Origin: Deltaproteobacteria bacterium
Lineage (GTDB): Bacteria > Desulfobacterota > Desulfobulbia > Desulfobulbales > Desulfurivibrionaceae
Assembly: GCA_026388735.1 (NCBI GenBank)
Contig: JAPLJG010000011.1
Location: 1 to 40,340 of the forward strand
Reading direction: 5' to 3'
Length of the DNA: 40,340 nt
Part shown: positions 8,163 through 16,525 of the stretch, piece after piece
How positions within the stretch are numbered: position 1 is the first letter of the stretch
Layout: each line of letters starts with the position of its first letter
Program-made: the position numbers and the translations under genes
The notes under the pieces: generated by a model
Told to the model about the DNA's origin: nothing
Database searches by the model: none
Seen by the model: the letters and a program-made list of their open reading frames with translations, nothing else

Positions 8163-8876
8163 ATGCCCGAAGAACGGCTACAAAAAATCCTGGCCAAAGC
8201 CGGTCTCGCCTCCAGACGCAATGCCGAAGAGCTGATCCGCCAAGGAAAAGTGACGGTGGACGGCAAGGTCGTCACTGAAATGGGCGTCCGGGTTGACCCG
8301 GACAAGCAGGTTATCGCCTTTGAAGGCCGCCCCCTGCGCCTTGAGGAAGAAAAGATATATCTCCTGCTCAACAAACCACGGGGCTATGTCACCACCCTCA
8401 ACGACCCGCAGGGCAGGCCCATTGTCTCCTCCCTGCTCACCGGCATCACCAGCCGGGTCTTTCCCGTGGGCCGCCTTGATTTTGATACGGAAGGCGCGCT
8501 CATCCTGACCAATGACGGCGATTTTGCCGAAAGCATTCTCCATCCTCGTTTTGAAATAGAGCGCACCTACCAGGCCACGGTGCCCGGACGGCCAACACCT
8601 GAAAAAATCCGTGCGCTTGAGGAGGGGATCGAGCTTGAGGGGAAAAAAACCTGGCCGGCCAGGATCGCTATCATTGCCCAGGAACCCGCAACCACCACCC
8701 TGGAAATCACCATCCACGAAGGCCGCAAACGGCAGGTTCGCATGATGTTTGCGGCCATCGGCCATCGGGTTCTTGCCCTCAAGCGCATCGCCTACGGAGG
8801 CCTGCGGCTTGGCGCCTTGCCCACCGGCAAATACCGACGACTTACCCCTGCGGATCTCGCCCTTATTTCCTCTTAA
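8163..8876 (+). CDS. rluB: 23S rRNA pseudouridine synthase, RluB/RsuA family
   Basis: Isomerises uridine to pseudouridine in rRNA (position 2605 of 23S RNA for RluB). The protein has 237 residues. An S4 RNA-binding domain comes first (RLQKILAKAGLASRRNAEEL). The catalytic domain then carries the RsuA-family motif GRLDFDTEGALILTNDG, whose D106 is the nucleophile, and HEGRKRQVRMMFAAIGH near the end. RluB, RluE and RsuA are hard to separate by eye; the opening and length favour RluB. No clear ribosome binding site precedes the ATG at 8163. Confidence 0.9.
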   Translation: MPEERLQKILAKAGLASRRNAEELIRQGKVTVDGKVVTEMGVRVDPDKQVIAFEGRPLRLEEEKIYLLLNKPRGYVTTLNDPQGRPIVSSLLTGITSRVFPVGRLDFDTEGALILTNDGDFAESILHPRFEIERTYQATVPGRPTPEKIRALEEGIELEGKKTWPARIAIIAQEPATTTLEITIHEGRKRQVRMMFAAIGHRVLALKRIAYGGLRLGALPTGKYRRLTPADLALISS

Positions 8877-8887
8877 AAAAAATCCTC

Positions 8888-8917
8888 TTTACAATTGAAT
8901 ACTTAGCTGTTTAAGAT
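8888..8917 (+). promoter_or_regulatory. Possible promoter of the IHF-like gene
   Basis: TTTACA (8888-8893), 18-base spacer, TAAGAT (8912-8917), in an AT-rich 99-base gap. A small inverted repeat AAGAT/ATCTT follows directly. Confidence 0.4.
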
Positions 8918-8975
8918 GTTTTATCTTGCTGTATTTAATCTTGTTTTTTTAACGGCAATACATCGGAGAAGGGCG

Positions 8976-9260
8976 ATGAACAAATCGGAGTTGATCGAAG
9001 CACTTGCGGAAGAGATGCATGTTCCCTTGCGGGACGCGAGTTCAGCCGTGACCACCATCCTTGACGCCATGGGCGATGCCCTGGTAAAGGGCGAGAGCAT
9101 AGAAATCCGGGGTTTTGGCAGTTTTGTGGTCAAGGAATACGACTCGTATTTCGGTCGCAACCCAAAAACCGGAGAGAAAATCAAGGTCAAGCCGAAAAAA
9201 CTTCCCTTCTTCAAGGTCGGCAAGGAACTGAAGGAACGGGTCAACGAATCGACTGATTAA
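8976..9260 (+). CDS. ihfB: Integration host factor beta-type / HU-family DNA-bending protein
   Basis: A 94-residue nucleoid protein of the HU/IHF family. The helical N-terminus MNKSELIEALAEEM is followed by the family signature IEIRGFGSF, then the DNA-gripping arm GRNPKTGEKIKV and KKLPFFKVGKELKERV. The arm sequence and the KKLPFFK ending resemble the IHF beta subunit more than HU. It would bend DNA as a dimer, which matters at sigma-54 promoters such as the one at 21730. The start has GGAGAAGG seven bases upstream. Its TAA overlaps the TAA of rimO on the other strand (9257-9260). Confidence 0.9.
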   Translation: MNKSELIEALAEEMHVPLRDASSAVTTILDAMGDALVKGESIEIRGFGSFVVKEYDSYFGRNPKTGEKIKVKPKKLPFFKVGKELKERVNESTD

Positions 9261-10603
9261 TTGTCGCTCGCAGACACAATCTCGCCAACGAGATCATAGG
9301 GGTGAGCCTCGGTGATCCGAACATCCACAATATCTCCGGGGTTGCCTACACCAGCATTGATATAGACACAGCCATCTATCTCCGGGGCCTGAAAACGGGT
9401 CCTCCCTTCCAGCAAAAGATCTGTTTCCCTGCTCCAGCCTTCAACCAGCACCTTTTCCACCCTGCCGACCATTGCCTGATTTTTGGCAAGAGAGATTCCG
9501 CTCTGTAGCTCCATGAGCCGCTGACGGCGCTCACTCTTTTCCTCTTCGTCGCATTGTCCGGGCAGAGTGTAGGCAGCGCAGCCCTCTTCGTTCGAGTAGC
9601 CAAAAATCCCCACATGCGCCAACTGCTGCTCCTGCATAAACTCGGCAAGCTGCCGCACATCCTCCTCGGTCTCACCAGGGAACCCAACCATGAAGGTGGT
9701 GCGGATGGCGGCCTGGGGCAGGATCGAACGGATCTTCCCCAAGAGCGCCTCGATCTGCTTGCGCCCATAGGGCCGATTCATCCCCTTCAGCACCGAATCC
9801 GACACATGCTGGAGCGGTATATCCAGATAGGGAACAATCCGGGGATTGGCGGCCATGAACTCAAGAAGTTCGGCGTTGACCCGGGTGGGATAGAGATAGA
9901 GCAGGCGGAACCATGGGATATCGCAAGCCGCAAGCATTTCGCGGAGCATATCCACTAGGCGGGGAGCGCCCGGACCGAGATCAAGGCCGTAAGCGGTGAG
10001 ATCCTGAGCCACAAAGGTAAGCTCCCGAACCCCGTTTTCCGCAAGCATCCCGGCCTCGTTCACCAAATCGGCAAGGCCTCGGCTGCGCAGATCGCCGCGC
10101 AGGGAGGGAATCAGGCAATAGGTGCACCGGTTGGAGCAACCCTCGGTCACTTTCATATAGGCCCGATGCGCGGGGGAAGAAAGCTTTCGCGGCCAGGTGG
10201 AGTTCAGCAAAAAGGTGGGCGGGGCAAGATGCACCAGCGGTTCACCCGCATGGCTAAGCTCCTGCAATCGACTGACGATCTCCTGGGTTCCCTCGGTGCC
10301 GATGAAGAGATCGACCTCGGGGAGTTCCTTGGCAAGGTCGGCACCGTACCGTTGCACCATACAGCCAACCACCACCAGTTTTTTTTCGGGATAGCGCTCC
10401 TTAACCTCAGCCAGAGTCAGGATCTCCTCAATCCCCTCTTCCACCGCAGACTGGATAAAGCCACAGGTGTTGACCAGCAGCAGGTCAGCCTCCTCTACCT
10501 CATCGCAAGGCGCGTATCCGGCCTCGACCAGCAGGCCCAGCATAAGCTCCGTATCCACCAGATTTTTGGGACAGCCCAGACTGACAGTAAAAACAGTACG
10601 CAT
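9257..10603 (-). CDS. rimO: Ribosomal protein S12 methylthiotransferase RimO
   Basis: Radical SAM enzyme that methylthiolates an aspartate of ribosomal protein S12. The protein is 448 residues. The N-terminal MTTase domain holds three cysteines for one Fe-S cluster (SLGCPKNLVD, LLVNTCGF, VVGCMVQRYG). The radical SAM core has EGCSNRCTYCLIPSLRG (CX3CX2C), and a C-terminal TRAM domain follows. SLGCPKNLVD separates RimO from the tRNA enzyme MiaB. Two adjacent ATGs exist (10606, 10603); the second has better spacing from GAGAGG. It follows the phosphorylase gene after 15 bases. Confidence 0.95.
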   Translation of the reverse strand: MRTVFTVSLGCPKNLVDTELMLGLLVEAGYAPCDEVEEADLLLVNTCGFIQSAVEEGIEEILTLAEVKERYPEKKLVVVGCMVQRYGADLAKELPEVDLFIGTEGTQEIVSRLQELSHAGEPLVHLAPPTFLLNSTWPRKLSSPAHRAYMKVTEGCSNRCTYCLIPSLRGDLRSRGLADLVNEAGMLAENGVRELTFVAQDLTAYGLDLGPGAPRLVDMLREMLAACDIPWFRLLYLYPTRVNAELLEFMAANPRIVPYLDIPLQHVSDSVLKGMNRPYGRKQIEALLGKIRSILPQAAIRTTFMVGFPGETEEDVRQLAEFMQEQQLAHVGIFGYSNEEGCAAYTLPGQCDEEEKSERRQRLMELQSGISLAKNQAMVGRVEKVLVEGWSRETDLLLEGRTRFQAPEIDGCVYINAGVGNPGDIVDVRITEAHPYDLVGEIVSASDN

Positions 10604-10618
10604 CATCGCCTCTCTTTT

Positions 10619-11344
10619 TTATACGGCGGCCAGGTCGCCGACACAGCGCAAAAGGTCAGTCACCAATCCCTGGGAGCGGCGGCGGAATTCCTTGCCCTGA
10701 AACCCAGGCTGCCAGGGATTCCGCCACAACAGGTCCGAAACCATCAGAACCGCAGCCAGCTCAATCTTACGAAACGCCGCAACCTGCATCAGCGCGGAAC
10801 ACTCCATGTCCACACCAAGAATTCCCTCGGAACCATAACGGACAACCTTCTCCCTGGTTTCACGGTACAGGGCGTCGGTAGTCCAGATCTGCCCCTCCTT
10901 GAGTTCTGTGCCGGTGGCGGCAAAAAAATCCTTCATGGTCTCGCGCAACCGGGGAGAGGATTGGACCTTACCCGCCACGGGGTAATGGGCGGAGGTTCCT
11001 TCCTCGCTCATGGCCCAAGTCGGCAACACCAGTTCGCCCACGCCCAGGTTCGGCTGCAGCGAGCCGCACCAGCCGCAAACAATGATCCTTTTGGCCCCTA
11101 AAGCGATGAGCTTTTCCAGACAGATCACGGCCATGGGCGCGCCAACCGCAGGGCCTGCCCAAAACATGGGGGGAGATTCGGCACGATGCAGGTTGCTGTG
11201 AAAAAGAAAATGCCGGGTCCAGCCTTCCTGGCCAGAGAGCTGCGCCGCCTGCCGGGCCTCGGAGGGATTCACCAGCAGCAACCCGCAGGCCGGGAGTTGC
11301 GGCTCGTTTTTGCCGCGTGAGGGCTGGACAACGACTTCGCTCAT
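10619..11344 (-). CDS. Nucleoside phosphorylase (PNP/UDP superfamily)
   Basis: A 241-residue phosphorylase-superfamily protein that would split a nucleoside with phosphate to free base and ribose-1-phosphate. Family blocks are the phosphate-binding region GAPMAVICLEKLIALGAKR, GWCGSLQPNLGVGELVLP, and GVDMECSALMQVA, where the glutamate normally binds ribose. Purine versus uridine or MTA-type substrate cannot be told from the sequence. The ATG at 11344 has AGGGG ten bases upstream; a GTG six bases earlier is in frame. It sits immediately after the atp terminator and is likely co-transcribed with rimO. Confidence 0.82.
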   Translation of the reverse strand: MSEVVVQPSRGKNEPQLPACGLLLVNPSEARQAAQLSGQEGWTRHFLFHSNLHRAESPPMFWAGPAVGAPMAVICLEKLIALGAKRIIVCGWCGSLQPNLGVGELVLPTWAMSEEGTSAHYPVAGKVQSSPRLRETMKDFFAATGTELKEGQIWTTDALYRETREKVVRYGSEGILGVDMECSALMQVAAFRKIELAAVLMVSDLLWRNPWQPGFQGKEFRRRSQGLVTDLLRCVGDLAAV

Positions 11345-11358
11345 AACCACAGAACCCC

Positions 11359-11397
11359 TGAAAACGGAAAAGGCCGCAGGGTTTCCCCTGCGGCCTT
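11359..11397 (-). terminator. Intrinsic terminator after atpE
   Basis: An 11-bp perfect stem (11370-11380 with 11387-11397, arms AAGGCCGCAGG/CCTGCGGCCTT) and a six-base loop. On the leftward transcript it is followed by T-rich sequence (TTTTCCGTTTT). It closes the atpZ-atpI-atpB-atpE operon. Confidence 0.85.
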
Positions 11398-11422
11398 ACA
11401 CATCTAAAATATCGCGAAAAAA

Positions 11423-11818
<396 letters not shown>

Positions 11819-11828
11819 TTACACGTAA

Positions 11829-12551
11829 TTAGTGGGCATGCTCCATGGCGGCGGAAAAATAGAGGATCGACAGCAGCAGAAAAACCAGCGCCTGCACGAT
11901 GGAAACAAACACGCCGAGACACAGAATCGGCAGCGGGGCAAAGTAAGCGCCCGCCAGCATGAACAGGATGCCCAGCAGGGTCTCCTTGGCCATGATATTA
12001 CCGAAAAGACGGATGGAGAGAGACAAAATACGGGCAAAATGGCTGATCAGCTCGATGGGAAGCATGAGGGGAATCAACCAGGGAATGGGTCCAAGGAAAT
12101 GCTTGATATAGCCGATGCCATGAAACTTGATACCCAGAATGTGGGTGGTGAAGAAGACAATCAGGGTGCAGGCCAGGGTGATGTTGAGGTTGGAGGTCGG
12201 AGACATGAAACCAGGCATCAGGCCGATCATGTTCGCCACCAGGATGTAGAGGGCAAAGGTGGCCAGCATGGGGAACATCATCCGCGCCCCTTCCTTGCCC
12301 ATGTTGTCCGCCATGAAGCCCTCAAGGCCGCCGATGACGACTTCCCAGAAATTTTGGCCCTTGCCCGGCACCAGGGACATCTTGCCCAGGGTCAGTTTCG
12401 GCACGATGATCAGAAAGAGCATAACCAGCCAGGTGTAGGTCATGTGCGGAGAAACCAGCTTGGCCAGCAGGGTGTCCCCAACCGGACCGTGGGGAACGGG
12501 CATCCCCAGACTTTGCAGAATCAACGAGATAAACAGTATTGGATGTTCCAT
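11829..12551 (-). CDS. atpB: ATP synthase F0 subunit a
   Basis: Stator channel subunit that passes ions to the c ring. It is a 240-residue membrane protein. The essential arginine is in the helix ILSLSIRLFGNIMAKE, and family blocks GLMPGFMSPTSNLNIT and SIVQALVFLLLSILYFSAA follow the usual order. The ATG at 12551 was chosen because AAGGAGG lies upstream and the protein begins MEHPILF at the family start. A longer in-frame extension reads into the intergenic region. It lies 70 bases before atpE and 28 after the atpI-like gene. Confidence 0.96.
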   Translation of the reverse strand: MEHPILFISLILQSLGMPVPHGPVGDTLLAKLVSPHMTYTWLVMLFLIIVPKLTLGKMSLVPGKGQNFWEVVIGGLEGFMADNMGKEGARMMFPMLATFALYILVANMIGLMPGFMSPTSNLNITLACTLIVFFTTHILGIKFHGIGYIKHFLGPIPWLIPLMLPIELISHFARILSLSIRLFGNIMAKETLLGILFMLAGAYFAPLPILCLGVFVSIVQALVFLLLSILYFSAAMEHAH

Positions 12552-12579
12552 GGACCGTACGAGCCTCCTTAACCTTGTA

Positions 12580-12981
12580 CTACTTTGTCGAATAAATACT
12601 TCTTGCTGCGACCATGACGGCAAGCCCGATGCCCAAGAGGACGGTGGACAGGCCAACCAGCAGAGCGGGGATGTGAACCTTTTGGAATCTCACCAAGAGG
12701 AAGAGAACCCCCACGACCACGGACAGACGCAGATAATATCGCATGAAAAACAACGGCTTGACCGCCTCAAGCGGACCAGCCAGCAATCTGAGCAGATCCC
12801 TTTTTAAAAACAGAAAGCTCACATTTGCTATCGCGCCGCCGATAAAAACCGAGCGGGCATGAAAGCCCGAATACCCAAACCAACCCAAGCCGGTGAGCAC
12901 CCCCAGCAACAGCCAGCTCCAGACCATGACCTTACCGAGCGACATCTCGCCCGATGATGCAGGAGAATCACTGGCCGCCAT
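12580..12981 (-). CDS. atpI: ATP synthase I-type membrane protein
   Basis: A 133-residue protein with four predicted membrane helices (about residues 18-36, 44-60, 78-98 and 104-128) and a basic loop KRDLLRLLAGPLEAVKP. Position between atpZ and atpB matches AtpI (ATP synthase I), an assembly helper of the c ring in other bacteria. The family is weakly conserved, so the name rests mainly on context and topology. The ATG at 12981 overlaps the TGA of atpZ by one base (TGATG). Confidence 0.75.
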   Translation of the reverse strand: MAASDSPASSGEMSLGKVMVWSWLLLGVLTGLGWFGYSGFHARSVFIGGAIANVSFLFLKRDLLRLLAGPLEAVKPLFFMRYYLRLSVVVGVLFLLVRFQKVHIPALLVGLSTVLLGIGLAVMVAARSIYSTK

Positions 12982-13205
12982 CAGAGATCCTTGCGGCTGG
13001 CCATGTCATAGAGGTTTTTGAAGGCCGCCGCCACTCCAAACCCGAGAAAAATCAGGGTCAGCCAGGGCGAGGTCCTGCCGTCAAACACCTTATGATCGAG
13101 GTAATAACCGATACCGACTCCGATAAAGATGGAGAAGGCCACGGACATGCCAACGGTGCTGAACTGAGCCAGCAACCGCAGTGTATCCTTCCGGTTATCG
13201 GCCAT
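12981..13205 (-). CDS. atpZ: AtpZ/AtpI-like small membrane protein
   Basis: A 74-residue protein with two membrane helices. The block FSIFIGVGIGYYLDHKVF, then SPWLTLIFLGFGVAAAFKNLY, is the AtpZ (putative F0F1-ATPase subunit, Mg/Ca transport related) signature. It is the first gene of the F0 operon and probably assists ATP synthase assembly or Mg2+ supply. The stop overlaps the next start. GGGG precedes the ATG. Confidence 0.85.
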   Translation of the reverse strand: MADNRKDTLRLLAQFSTVGMSVAFSIFIGVGIGYYLDHKVFDGRTSPWLTLIFLGFGVAAAFKNLYDMASRKDL

Positions 13206-13262
13206 CTTCAGCCCCTGTGCCGCTGCTCGGACAAAGGATCCATCGATTTACGACCGATAGGA

Positions 13263-13291
13263 TTACTATCATTGCCTCCCCCCAAAGTCAA
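13263..13291 (-). promoter_or_regulatory. Possible promoter of the atp F0 operon
   Basis: Leftward TTGACT (13286-13291) with TAGTAA (13263-13268) after 17 bases. GATAGT two bases earlier is an alternative -10. It lies in the 97-base gap between hemL and atpZ. Confidence 0.35.
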
Positions 13292-13302
13292 CGGCTTTTT
13301 TC

Positions 13303-14595
13303 TCATTTGGCCAACTTTTTGAATGAGCATTCAGTTTTCTCCAGCGCCATGGCCAGCTCGGCTTCGCTCTGGGCGGCGGAGATAAAAAGGGCCTCGAACT
13401 GGGAGGGCGCCAGCCAGATTCCCTGTCCCTGCATCTGCCGAAAATGCTGGCCATATTTGGCTGTATCCGCCTGCATGGCAGAGTCGAAATCAACCACCGG
13501 CCCAGGTGTGAAGAAAGCGGTCATCATGGAGCCCACCCGATTCAGGGTGGTCTGGCCGGGCAGGTATTTTTCGGCCAACATAGTCAGGCTCTGGGCAAAG
13601 CGGGCCGACTTCTCCTCCAGCGCGGCATAAAAGCCGGGCTGGGCCAACTGCCGCATGGTGGCAGCGCCCGCCGCCATCGCCAGAGGGTTGCCGGACAGAG
13701 TGCCAGCCTGATACACCGGACCCACCGGCGAGATGGTATCCATCAATTCCTTTTTGCCGCCATAGGCCCCGACCGGCAAGCCGCCGCCGATGATCTTGCC
13801 CAGACAGGTGAGATCCGGCATGACGCCAAAATACTCCTGCGCTCCGCCCAAGGCCAGGCGCAGGCCGGTGATGACCTCGTCGAAGATCAGGATGATGCCC
13901 AGTTCGGTGGTCAGGGCGCGCAGCTTTTGCAAAAATCCGGGCTGCGGGGCGACAACCCCCATGTTCCCGGCCACCGCCTCGATGATCACGCAAGCAATAT
14001 CCAGTTTTTCATCGCGCAGGGTCTGTTCCAGTATCTCCAGGTTATTATAAGGAATGGACACCGTGTTCTTAACAATATCCTCAGGCACCCCAGGGCTGCC
14101 GGGGATGCCAAGGGTGATTACCCCGGAGCCCGCCTTGACCAGAAAACTGTCGGCATGACCATGGTAGCAGCCGTCAAACTTCACCACCACATTGCGACCG
14201 GTGTAGCCCCTGGCCAAACGGATGGCGCTCATGGTCGCTTCGGTTCCCGAACTGACAAAACGCACCTTTTCCACCGAGGGCAGGGCATTGATCACCAGCT
14301 CGGCCAAATCAATCTCCAGGGGGCAGGGAGCACCAAAGCTGGTGCCGTCTTGCAGGGTTTTCTCAATGGCCTCGACCACGGCCGGATGATTATGCCCAAG
14401 GATCATCGGCCCCCAGGAACAAACAAAATCGAGAAATTCATTGCCATCCACATCATAAATCTTGGAACCAGCGGCTCTTTTGACAAAGAGAGGCTCACAG
14501 CCCACGGATTTACAAGCCCGCACCGGGCTGTTTACTCCCCCGGGGATAAGCTGCTGTGCCTTGACAAACAGGGTATGCGATAGGTCGGTCTTCAT
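13303..14595 (-). CDS. hemL: Glutamate-1-semialdehyde 2,1-aminomutase
   Basis: PLP enzyme that turns glutamate-1-semialdehyde, the HemA product, into 5-aminolevulinate. The 430 residues match the family. Blocks include LIPGGVNSPVRA at the N-terminus, FVSSGTEATMSAIRLARGYT, DGCYHGHADSFLVKAGSG, the PLP-aspartate region IFDEVITGLR, and the Schiff-base lysine K267 in LGKIIGGGLPVGAYGG. The start at 14595 has AAGGAGG upstream. It lies before the atp operon on the same strand, separated by 97 bases that seem to hold a separate promoter. Confidence 0.97.
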   Translation of the reverse strand: MKTDLSHTLFVKAQQLIPGGVNSPVRACKSVGCEPLFVKRAAGSKIYDVDGNEFLDFVCSWGPMILGHNHPAVVEAIEKTLQDGTSFGAPCPLEIDLAELVINALPSVEKVRFVSSGTEATMSAIRLARGYTGRNVVVKFDGCYHGHADSFLVKAGSGVITLGIPGSPGVPEDIVKNTVSIPYNNLEILEQTLRDEKLDIACVIIEAVAGNMGVVAPQPGFLQKLRALTTELGIILIFDEVITGLRLALGGAQEYFGVMPDLTCLGKIIGGGLPVGAYGGKKELMDTISPVGPVYQAGTLSGNPLAMAAGAATMRQLAQPGFYAALEEKSARFAQSLTMLAEKYLPGQTTLNRVGSMMTAFFTPGPVVDFDSAMQADTAKYGQHFRQMQGQGIWLAPSQFEALFISAAQSEAELAMALEKTECSFKKLAK

Positions 14596-14803
14596 GCTCC
14601 TGGCCTCCTTGACTTCTCAATGGTTGGATGGTTCCGCAAAAAAAGCGGACACATGTCAATGACAATGATGCAACGCTTGCGACAGGCACTACCAGTCTCC
14701 GGCGAGCGGAAAATATAGCAGGCTGCCGCCACGCTGTCAAAATTCTTTCAAGGACAAAAAACCACCTCGCCCAAAAACCCTTTGCGTTTCAGCATCCTTT
14801 CCC

Positions 14804-14833
14804 TTGACACGACAAAGCGGTTCATAGCAATAT
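14804..14833 (+). promoter_or_regulatory. Promoter of the gene at 14896
   Basis: Perfect -35 TTGACA (14804-14809) with CAATAT (14828-14833) after 18 bases. The 300-base gap between hemL and 14896 otherwise shows only a short CCGC-A7-GCGG hairpin near 14634-14648. Confidence 0.5.
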
Positions 14834-14895
14834 GAGGGGCAGGAGCAAGTAATCGTACGGATTATTCCACCACCAGAACCATGACAGGAGACGCC

Positions 14896-15336
14896 ATGGA
14901 AATACATGACCCGAATCTTCATCTGAAACTTATGGAAATGTGCGACTGTTATCTTGGCACAGACTATGCCGCCACCGTTCAGAAGGTGGCGGATGCCCCT
15001 TCCGCCGACACCCAGGAGGACGCCCTCCGCTATCTGGCCCTTGCCCTGCTCTACACGCTGACCGAAGAGGCTCACCAGCTTTCCCTCAAACAAAAAAAAG
15101 GCAAGATTACCGTCACCATCAAGCACGATGATGAAAAAATTGCCCTGCGCCCGCCAACCCGGCCGGTCTTTGAAAAAATCATCGCCATTATGCGCGGCAT
15201 TCTCCATCTGGATGAAGACAAGGGAGGCATGCCCCTGACCCTTGGCCTTAAAAATGACCAGATCGAGGTCCAGGTGAAGGTCGAACGTACTGCGGACAAA
15301 GAAACCCTCAAGGTGAAATTTCCCGAGTTGGGCTGA
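14896..15336 (+). CDS. Conserved-looking cytoplasmic protein of unknown function
   Basis: A 146-residue protein, MEIHDPNLHLKLMEMCDCY, with an N-terminal helical half (about 1-70) and a strand-rich second half containing KKGKITVTIKHDDEKIALRPP and QIEVQVKVERTADKETLKVKF. No signal peptide, membrane helix or catalytic motif is recognised. The start at 14896 has AGGAG about six bases upstream; an in-frame ATG at 14881 is less well placed. It may be the first gene of the rightward cluster with the PilZ and ParA genes, though a separate promoter follows at 15463. Confidence 0.7.
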   Translation: MEIHDPNLHLKLMEMCDCYLGTDYAATVQKVADAPSADTQEDALRYLALALLYTLTEEAHQLSLKQKKGKITVTIKHDDEKIALRPPTRPVFEKIIAIMRGILHLDEDKGGMPLTLGLKNDQIEVQVKVERTADKETLKVKFPELG

Positions 15337-15462
15337 GCGCTTCGGCCGCCCGCCCGACAAGAAGCTGCAAGCGGAAGACCTTCGGCGCAATTGCCCCCGG
15401 ATTTTTTCCGCTGCCGCAACCCCGTCCTGCCCTGCCAATGCGCAGCAACTGACTGTTTTACC

Positions 15463-15490
15463 TTGACAATATTGGCAATGACAATAAATA
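15463..15490 (+). promoter_or_regulatory. Promoter of the PilZ-RHH-ParA cluster
   Basis: Perfect -35 TTGACA (15463-15468), 16-base spacer, -10 TAAATA (15485-15490), about 95 bases before the PilZ gene start. Confidence 0.5.
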
Positions 15491-15586
15491 ATCAAACATC
15501 TCCTGCATATTCGCACGTCTTTGGGAGCAGGCTCTTCTGCAAGTTTTTTTGCCTCCCATCAGCACATGACCATTAAGGAGCCGTTG

Positions 15587-16057
15587 ATGACCAAGAAAAA
15601 AAGCGAGCCCGAAGAAACAACGCCCTGGGAGCTTACGGACCTACCCGTCGCTCCGGTCGGTGCCAAACCGGCGGACGCCGATCTTAAAAAAATCATCCGC
15701 AAAAATTATCGCGAGCCCATTCTCGACGATGATACGGTTTGCGCCGAAATCGATGGCCACATCCACCGGGTCTGCGATGTCGGCAGTCGCGGCCTGGGCC
15801 TCATCGTTCCCTCCCTTGGCGGTTTTCTGACCGGTACGCCCTACAACGTCACGCTGCATGTCGGCGACAACACCATCGCCCTCCGAGGAAAAGTCACCCA
15901 TATCTCTCCCAGCGAAACCTCCGGCGAGTGCCACTGCGGCATCGAGTTCATCGACATGAACCAAAAGGACGAGCACACCCTCCAGCATTTTCTGGCCACC
16001 CACCATGCCAGACTCTTTGGCAGGACAAGCCGCCCTGCCGATCTCGGCCTGGATTGA
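15587..16057 (+). CDS. PilZ-domain protein
   Basis: A 156-residue single-domain PilZ protein. A charged N-terminal tail of about 40 residues (MTKKKSEPEETTPWELTD) precedes the domain. c-di-GMP contact residues are visible as RKNYR (RxxxR) and, after strand one, DVGSRGLGL (DxGxxG, a variant of D/NxSxxG). The barrel then continues through GECHCGIEFIDM, and a C-terminal helix follows. The start at 15587 has AAGGAG eight bases upstream. It lies 30 bases before the ribbon-helix-helix gene and leads a cluster with a ParA ATPase, suggesting c-di-GMP input into a positioning system; that link is inference. Confidence 0.8.
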   Translation: MTKKKSEPEETTPWELTDLPVAPVGAKPADADLKKIIRKNYREPILDDDTVCAEIDGHIHRVCDVGSRGLGLIVPSLGGFLTGTPYNVTLHVGDNTIALRGKVTHISPSETSGECHCGIEFIDMNQKDEHTLQHFLATHHARLFGRTSRPADLGLD

Positions 16058-16087
16058 ACCGCAACCTCATCATGGACCAAGGGAAGA

Positions 16088-16489
16088 ATGGCGGCAAAAG
16101 ATAAACACGACATCATGGATGCCCTCCTGAAAGGCTCAGCGGAGGACACGGCGCATGCGACTTCCTCTCTTGCCAAGCTGATTCATCGCTCCGGAGAAAA
16201 GGCACGCCCAAAACATCCTAGCGAAAACGCATCCGGCACAGATCAGAAAAAAAACCCTGGGGGCGACAGCAAGAAAAAATCCACCCACTATCTTTCCGGA
16301 GAGATTTTCGCTGATCTGGATGAGGCGCGGAATAAAATAAACGAACTTGTGCACCAGCGCTTGAAATCCCATATTTCAAAGTCCCGGATTGTCGATCAGG
16401 CGCTCAGGATGATTCTCAAGGAATTTGAGGAAAAAGGCGAGAAAAGCCCCCTGATCAAAGAGATTCTAAAGGATATTCGCCAGAAATAA
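16088..16489 (+). CDS. Ribbon-helix-helix-like protein, probable partner of the downstream ParA
   Basis: A 133-residue protein. Residues 1-65 are charged, Lys/Ser-rich and probably disordered. From about 67 on comes a compact domain: a short strand HYLSGEIF, a long helix DLDEARNKINELVHQRL, then ISKSRIVDQALRMILKEFEE. The strand followed by ISKSxIVxxAL is typical of ribbon-helix-helix DNA-binding proteins (CopG/ParG type). A basic disordered N-terminus with an RHH domain directly before a ParA gene is the layout of ParG-like partners that stimulate ParA ATPases. AAGGGA lies just before the ATG. The DNA site is unknown. Confidence 0.65.
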   Translation: MAAKDKHDIMDALLKGSAEDTAHATSSLAKLIHRSGEKARPKHPSENASGTDQKKNPGGDSKKKSTHYLSGEIFADLDEARNKINELVHQRLKSHISKSRIVDQALRMILKEFEEKGEKSPLIKEILKDIRQK

Positions 16490-16525
16490 CAAGAAGTTGG
16501 CCGCAGCAGGCCCGGAGACTTCACA

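Noticed and set aside
10166-11101. Rightward open frame of 311 codons
   Set aside because: Runs across rimO and the phosphorylase gene on the other strand; no family features.
14737-15516. Leftward open frame of 259 codons
   Set aside because: Antisense to the gene at 14896, which has a good binding site and promoter.
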